This document shows, piece by piece, positions 38,146 through 42,007 of a DNA stretch of 42,007 bases. The DNA is from Prochlorococcus sp. AG-388-F11. GTDB taxonomy: Bacteria; Cyanobacteriota; Cyanobacteriia; PCC-6307; Cyanobiaceae. The DNA is taken from positions 1 through 42,007 of the forward strand of contig QCGP01000012.1 in NCBI GenBank assembly GCA_003279845.1, in the 5' to 3' direction. The translations under genes and the position numbers were made by a program. The notes under the pieces are model-generated. The model saw only the letters and a program-made list of their open reading frames with translations, did not search any database and was not told where the DNA came from. Position 1 is the stretch's first letter; each line of letters opens with the position of its first letter.

Positions 38146-39579
38146 CTATTTATTTTGAATTTTTCTTTGATTGCTTAGTTGTGTTTTTCTTTGAAAAATA
38201 GTCACTAATAATATTGGCAATAACATTACAAAAGAGGTGCTAAATATCCAATTGTATATTCCGGCTGAGCCCGCCCTCATAATTAATGGCACTATTGCTA
38301 GCGTGTTTAGAAAATAAATATCTAATAAACTTATTTTATCTAATGATATTTTATTATAAAAATTTTGAAGTAAACCAATTGAAAATCCGTAAATTAATCC
38401 TATAAAAGCAATACCTAAATACTTAGAATTTATCCAACCCTCAGCAATAGGGGATAGTCCATATCCTAATTTCCTATTATCTTGAGGACCATATACATAA
38501 TTTTTAGTTTCTAGTCCAATGGCATCTCCAATATTAGGTGGTTTTTTTTCTTTAAATATCCCTTTATATACATATGTTGGTAAAGGATAAAAAATCATTT
38601 TATCCCAAGTAAACATTTTTTCTGTTTTTTTGGTATTTAAGTAATCTCTAGCTAAAGCAAAATCAATTGTGTAATTGACACTTCTAAATTCAGAGGTTGG
38701 AAGCATTTTTGTCTCAATTTGTTTTGATAAATTCAGGAAAATTCGAGAAGTATGTCTCCATCCATTACCTCTCCCCATGCCTATAAAAATAAGAAAACAA
38801 AACAAGCTTAATAAAATAAAAAATATTTTAATTCTATTTATTAATATTTTTTTATTTAACCTAAAGTTTTCTATTAAGTATGAATTTTTATTAGATTCAT
38901 TAACTGAATTTTGTGTAAGTAAAAGTGTGAAAAATACTACACATGCAAACTTAATTAATGAAGTTCTATCGCCCTCAATTATATAGGAAAATAATATTGG
39001 AATATTTATTAAAAAGATTATGAAACTCAAAAATAAATTATTAAGATTTCTCAAACCAAATTTTTTTATGGCAATTAATAAAGTTGTAATAGAGGGAATA
39101 AAGAAAATTGAATATGGTAATGCATTTTTTGCTTTACTCAATAATGACAATCTTTCTGCCCTTGATAGTTTTACTACACCATCATAATCAGTACCAAAGT
39201 TAAAGTCTAAATAATTAGGAATATCAAAATCATATGTATAAGAGAAACAAAACAAACCTAATAATCCAAGAAAAATTGAAATAAAAAATAAATTATTTTT
39301 AGAGTTTAAACTTGCAAAAACATTAACTTTTGGAGGATTAATTTTTGTAATTATAAATACTCCTAATAAAAAGGAGAAGCCAAAAATAGAGTATAAATAA
39401 ATCCCTCTTTCTTTAATGCCATCTATTGTTTGATATAAATCACCTATTGATAATCTCTCGAGGGGATAGGTAGCCCAATAGGAAATCAATGAAAAGCTTG
39501 CGATATTAAAAATATTTGATTTTAGAATTAATCTACTTATTAGAATTGATAAAATTATATATAAAGTTAAAAGAAACAT
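38146..39579 (-). CDS. O-antigen polymerase-like (Wzy-type) membrane protein
   Basis: 477 residues with about twelve membrane segments and one larger exposed loop (about 290-390) containing TRIFLNLSKQIETKML, SEFRSVNYTIDFALARDYL and AIGLETKNYVYGPQDNRK. This layout and the Arg/Tyr-rich loop are those of polysaccharide-repeat polymerases. Sequence similarity within such families is low, so the call rests on topology and neighbours. It starts 4 bp after the upstream GT4 gene ends and is 10 bp before the secreted unknown. Confidence 0.72.
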   Translation of the reverse strand: MFLLTLYIILSILISRLILKSNIFNIASFSLISYWATYPLERLSIGDLYQTIDGIKERGIYLYSIFGFSFLLGVFIITKINPPKVNVFASLNSKNNLFFISIFLGLLGLFCFSYTYDFDIPNYLDFNFGTDYDGVVKLSRAERLSLLSKAKNALPYSIFFIPSITTLLIAIKKFGLRNLNNLFLSFIIFLINIPILFSYIIEGDRTSLIKFACVVFFTLLLTQNSVNESNKNSYLIENFRLNKKILINRIKIFFILLSLFCFLIFIGMGRGNGWRHTSRIFLNLSKQIETKMLPTSEFRSVNYTIDFALARDYLNTKKTEKMFTWDKMIFYPLPTYVYKGIFKEKKPPNIGDAIGLETKNYVYGPQDNRKLGYGLSPIAEGWINSKYLGIAFIGLIYGFSIGLLQNFYNKISLDKISLLDIYFLNTLAIVPLIMRAGSAGIYNWIFSTSFVMLLPILLVTIFQRKTQLSNQRKIQNK

Positions 39580-39583
39580 AAAT

Positions 39584-40867
39584 TTATTTTTGCTCTTTAA
39601 TTTTAAATTTATTCATAAGGATTTTCTTGTAAAAGTTTTGATATTTATCAATTTCTTTATAGGTTTTTATGTTTTTTTTTATTATTTGATTTTCTAATTT
39701 TATATTTTTACTTATTATCTTTTTATAAAGCTCATATGTTTGATTATTTATAATATCATTTGTGAAATTTTTTTCTATATATAATCTAGCATTTGCGCCA
39801 AATTTTTTGCATAGTTTTTCATTTTTCATAAGATAAATTATTGCATTTTTAATTGATTCTGGATCTTTTTTATTTACTAATAAACCAGTTTTTTTGTTTA
39901 ATACGATATCTTTGCAACCAGGAACATTTGTTGTAATAATGGGTAATTCCATGCAGCCAGCTTCTAAGAGAGCTCTAGAAAGCCCTTCTCTCCATGTAGG
40001 AAGTATAACTATATCAGAATTCATATATATATTTTTCATATTACTTTGATACTTTATTCCTACTATATATTCACGTTCTCTTATCTTTTCTATATGATTT
40101 CTGCTAAGATTCCCTCTTTGGTTTAAATTATATTCTCCTGCGATAAAAAGTCTAAAATTTTTATTTTTTTCCCAAAGTTTATCGCAAGCTGTTATTAGTT
40201 CATTTATACCTTTTTCACGTATTAACCTGGCTGGAAAAAGTAATTTCCAATATTTTCTTTTAGGAAAACTTTTTGTTGTTGTTTTATCCTTAAAAAATCT
40301 AGTATTAATTCCTGAACCTCTAATTAAAAATGAATTATTTTTAGTGGCAATATTTATTTTTTTAAAATAACTTAAATCCCATTTATTTTGAAAAATTAGA
40401 CTGGAATTTGATTTTTTTATGATAAATTTATAAATCGGAATTATTAAAAAATTAAGAAATTTGTCCTTTAGGTTTTTACTTAAAAAAATTCTTCCCAAGC
40501 CAGTTATAGAATTAAATACAATCTTGATGCCGCAAAAGTTTGAAATTAATGTTCCATACAAGACACTTTTAATTGTAAAATGATGAACTATATCTGGTTT
40601 TATATTTTGGTAGATTTTGTATAATGAAATTATTGAATTTATCTCTTTAAATATATTTGTTGAAGAGCTCTTTAAGTCCCATTTATGTACTATGATTCCT
40701 TTATCAATAATTTTTTTTGTGTATCTATCATATGGACATATTAAATGTATATCAAAACCTTTTTTTATAAGATAATTTATTAAACTTAAACGGAAATTAT
40801 ATAAATACCAGCCAGTATTAGCTAGAAAGACTACTTTTAACTTTTTTGCTTTTGTCTTTATTATCAT
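39584..40867 (-). CDS. GT4 glycosyltransferase (lipid-linked sugar type)
   Basis: 427 residues with a typical GT4 start LKVVFLANTGWYLYNFRLSL (first Rossmann strand with the donor loop). Further motifs are KPDIVHHFTIKSVLYGTLIS, SLIFQNKWDLSYF, LLFPARLIREKGINELITA and the nucleotide site WREGLSRALLEAGCMELPII. It is related to sugar transferases of capsule/O-antigen and N-glycan pathways (PglA/WbuB-like). The C-terminal 40 residues are Lys/Asn-rich and probably disordered. It starts 204 bp from the end of the next GT4 gene. The donor sugar is unknown. Confidence 0.88.
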   Translation of the reverse strand: MIIKTKAKKLKVVFLANTGWYLYNFRLSLINYLIKKGFDIHLICPYDRYTKKIIDKGIIVHKWDLKSSSTNIFKEINSIISLYKIYQNIKPDIVHHFTIKSVLYGTLISNFCGIKIVFNSITGLGRIFLSKNLKDKFLNFLIIPIYKFIIKKSNSSLIFQNKWDLSYFKKINIATKNNSFLIRGSGINTRFFKDKTTTKSFPKRKYWKLLFPARLIREKGINELITACDKLWEKNKNFRLFIAGEYNLNQRGNLSRNHIEKIREREYIVGIKYQSNMKNIYMNSDIVILPTWREGLSRALLEAGCMELPIITTNVPGCKDIVLNKKTGLLVNKKDPESIKNAIIYLMKNEKLCKKFGANARLYIEKNFTNDIINNQTYELYKKIISKNIKLENQIIKKNIKTYKEIDKYQNFYKKILMNKFKIKEQK

Positions 40868-41071
40868 ATAAAAAATAATTTATCTAAAAAACTTTATTAA
40901 TTAAGAATCAAATTCGTTTCAAGTTATAATACACTAGATGATCGATTTAGATTTGATTAAGATATCTTTTTTTATAATAAAAATTAAAAATTTGATTCAA
41001 GGGTAAACTGATTCTTAATGTTTGATTTTTTTAAATTTAAAAAAATATTGTTATTTTGATACTTAGATTAT

Positions 41072-42007
41072 TTAATAAATCTCTTCATAAAATTTTGAAA
41101 CTTTTTCTACTAATTTTTCCCATCCATAATCAGCTCTTTTTTCAATGCACTTTTTATGATAAAACTCCCATAAATCTTTGTTTAAAAATAATTTGCTAAT
41201 TGCTTTAGATAATTCTTCCGAATTCTTTGGTTCTACAGATATACCAAACTTATCTGCAATTTCATTACAAGAACCAACATTAGTAGAAATAATTGGACAT
41301 CCAGCTGAGACTCCTTCCAAAATTGATTTTGGTAATCCTTCACTCACAGAGGATTGAATATACAAGTAGCATTTTGAGAGTGTATTTGCTATCTCTTTTT
41401 GATTGCAATAACCTTTAAGGAAAATATTATTTCCCATTTTTAACTCTTTTATTTGCTTCTCTAGGATTTCTCTTTCAGGACCTTCACCAAATATTAAAAG
41501 TTTTGCTTTTGGATTAGTTGCAATAAATGTCTTAAAAGCTTTTATCAATGTTGTGTAATCTTTTTGCCACCTGAGGTTACCAATAGATACAAAAAGATTT
41601 TTATTTTTCTTTAATGGTTTGAATAACGATATATCTGCAGAATTACCTACAATCTTTATCCTTGAAAAAGGATTTATTGATTTAACTTTCTTTGAAATTT
41701 CATTATTTATGCAAATATAATAATTTATTCTTTTTAAGACAAACCTATGAATTAATGATTTTTCCATTCTCATAATATCTGTACCCCCTAATTGCATTAC
41801 GATGGGTATTTTATAAATACTTGATATAATAAAACTAGATAAAATATAATTTGCTGAATGTATATGCATAATATTTTTATCAGTTTTTCTTCTATCAATA
41901 TATTTAATTAATCTGAGAAACATTATTATTTCTCCTATTATTTTTGTCAGTAAAATAAATAAAAATATAAATTTATTTATATCTTTTTTCTTTAATAAAA
42001 GATCTTT
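41072..42007 (-). CDS. GT4 glycosyltransferase, 5' end beyond window
   Basis: The frame is open upstream of the apparent ATG at 41923 to the window edge (28 more codons, including FIFLFILLTKIIGEII), so the true start lies outside. The visible part has a donor region (MHIHSANYILSSF, LGGTDIMRM), SIGNLRWQKDYTTLIKAF, FGEGPEREIL and the C-terminal nucleotide site SEGLPKSILEGVSAGCPIIST. It is a distant relative of the GT4 protein at 33453-34576, sharing GNLRWQK, a GEGP motif and the LKGY-NQ-EI step. This may be the donor-side enzyme of an island that continues past the window. Confidence 0.85.
   Translation of the reverse strand, partial: KDLLLKKKDINKFIFLFILLTKIIGEIIMFLRLIKYIDRRKTDKNIMHIHSANYILSSFIISSIYKIPIVMQLGGTDIMRMEKSLIHRFVLKRINYYICINNEISKKVKSINPFSRIKIVGNSADISLFKPLKKNKNLFVSIGNLRWQKDYTTLIKAFKTFIATNPKAKLLIFGEGPEREILEKQIKELKMGNNIFLKGYCNQKEIANTLSKCYLYIQSSVSEGLPKSILEGVSAGCPIISTNVGSCNEIADKFGISVEPKNSEELSKAISKLFLNKDLWEFYHKKCIEKRADYGWEKLVEKVSKFYEEIY

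Noticed and set aside
40937..41005. 22-codon ATG frame in the gap between the two minus-strand GT4 genes
   Set aside because: It is short, Ile/Leu/Lys only, and indistinguishable from chance translation of AT-rich DNA.
40901..41018. Inverted 10-bp repeats (40901-40910 and 41009-41018) in the gap between GT4 genes
   Set aside because: At this AT content such matches across ~100 bp are expected by chance; no transposase, no target duplication and no second copy is seen.
1..42007. Possible tRNA genes, CRISPR arrays, insertion sequences or phage genes
   Set aside because: Reading the gaps found no cloverleaf with conserved bases, no spaced direct repeats, and no transposase, integrase or structural phage protein.

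Overview
The window looks like a piece of a high-light-adapted Prochlorococcus (marine picocyanobacterium) chromosome. The grounds are the very AT-rich DNA, short or overlapping gene boundaries, frequent TTG/GTG starts, and cyanobacteria-specific genes: an ARC6/Ftn2 division protein, DUF3611, DUF3122, TIGR03792 and DUF3769/OstA families, ThiE with an N-terminal extension, and a group 2 sigma factor. No rRNA, tRNA, CRISPR array, transposase or phage gene was recognised.

Positions 1-29,060 are ordinary core genome. In order: lnt (cut by the window edge), mnmA, nnrE/nnrD, a group 2 sigma factor, pdhA, ftn2/arc6, ffh, rpsP, a PhoH-family ATPase, a Bax-inhibitor-1 membrane protein, a small unknown gene, era, trmD joined in frame to ispF, a TIGR03792 protein, larB, two very small minus-strand ORFs, thiS, thiE, ribF, a DUF3611 protein, surE, pheS, nadK, cobL, a small unknown, a DUF3122 protein, ribD, ftsH, argF and lexA. 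These serve RNA modification, protein targeting, cofactor synthesis (thiamine, FAD, NADP, corrinoid, riboflavin), isoprenoids, arginine synthesis, proteolysis and the SOS response. Genes are tightly packed; several convergent pairs overlap or nearly touch.

From about 29.1 kb the content changes to cell-envelope and surface-glycan functions and the DNA becomes visibly more AT-rich (by eye, not computed). There is a GT39-type membrane glycosyltransferase and a large OstA/DUF3769 outer-membrane protein. A plus-strand group follows (33.45-37.3 kb): a GT4 glycosyltransferase whose start is displaced by a 9-A tract, a CDP-alcohol phosphatidyltransferase-like protein with a changed catalytic motif, an AsnB-type amidotransferase and a TagD-like cytidylyltransferase. 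A minus-strand group (37.5 kb to the end) holds a secreted unknown, an O-antigen-polymerase-like membrane protein and two GT4 glycosyltransferases, the last running off the window edge. This has the look of a variable surface-polysaccharide island.

The most notable observations are the in-frame TrmD-IspF reading frame; the GT4 gene that needs a frame change at an A-tract; the CDP-alcohol transferase with His at the usual fourth Asp position, beside a cytidylyltransferase and amidotransferase; and a 9-bp-arm palindrome just before the lexA start that looks like its own operator.
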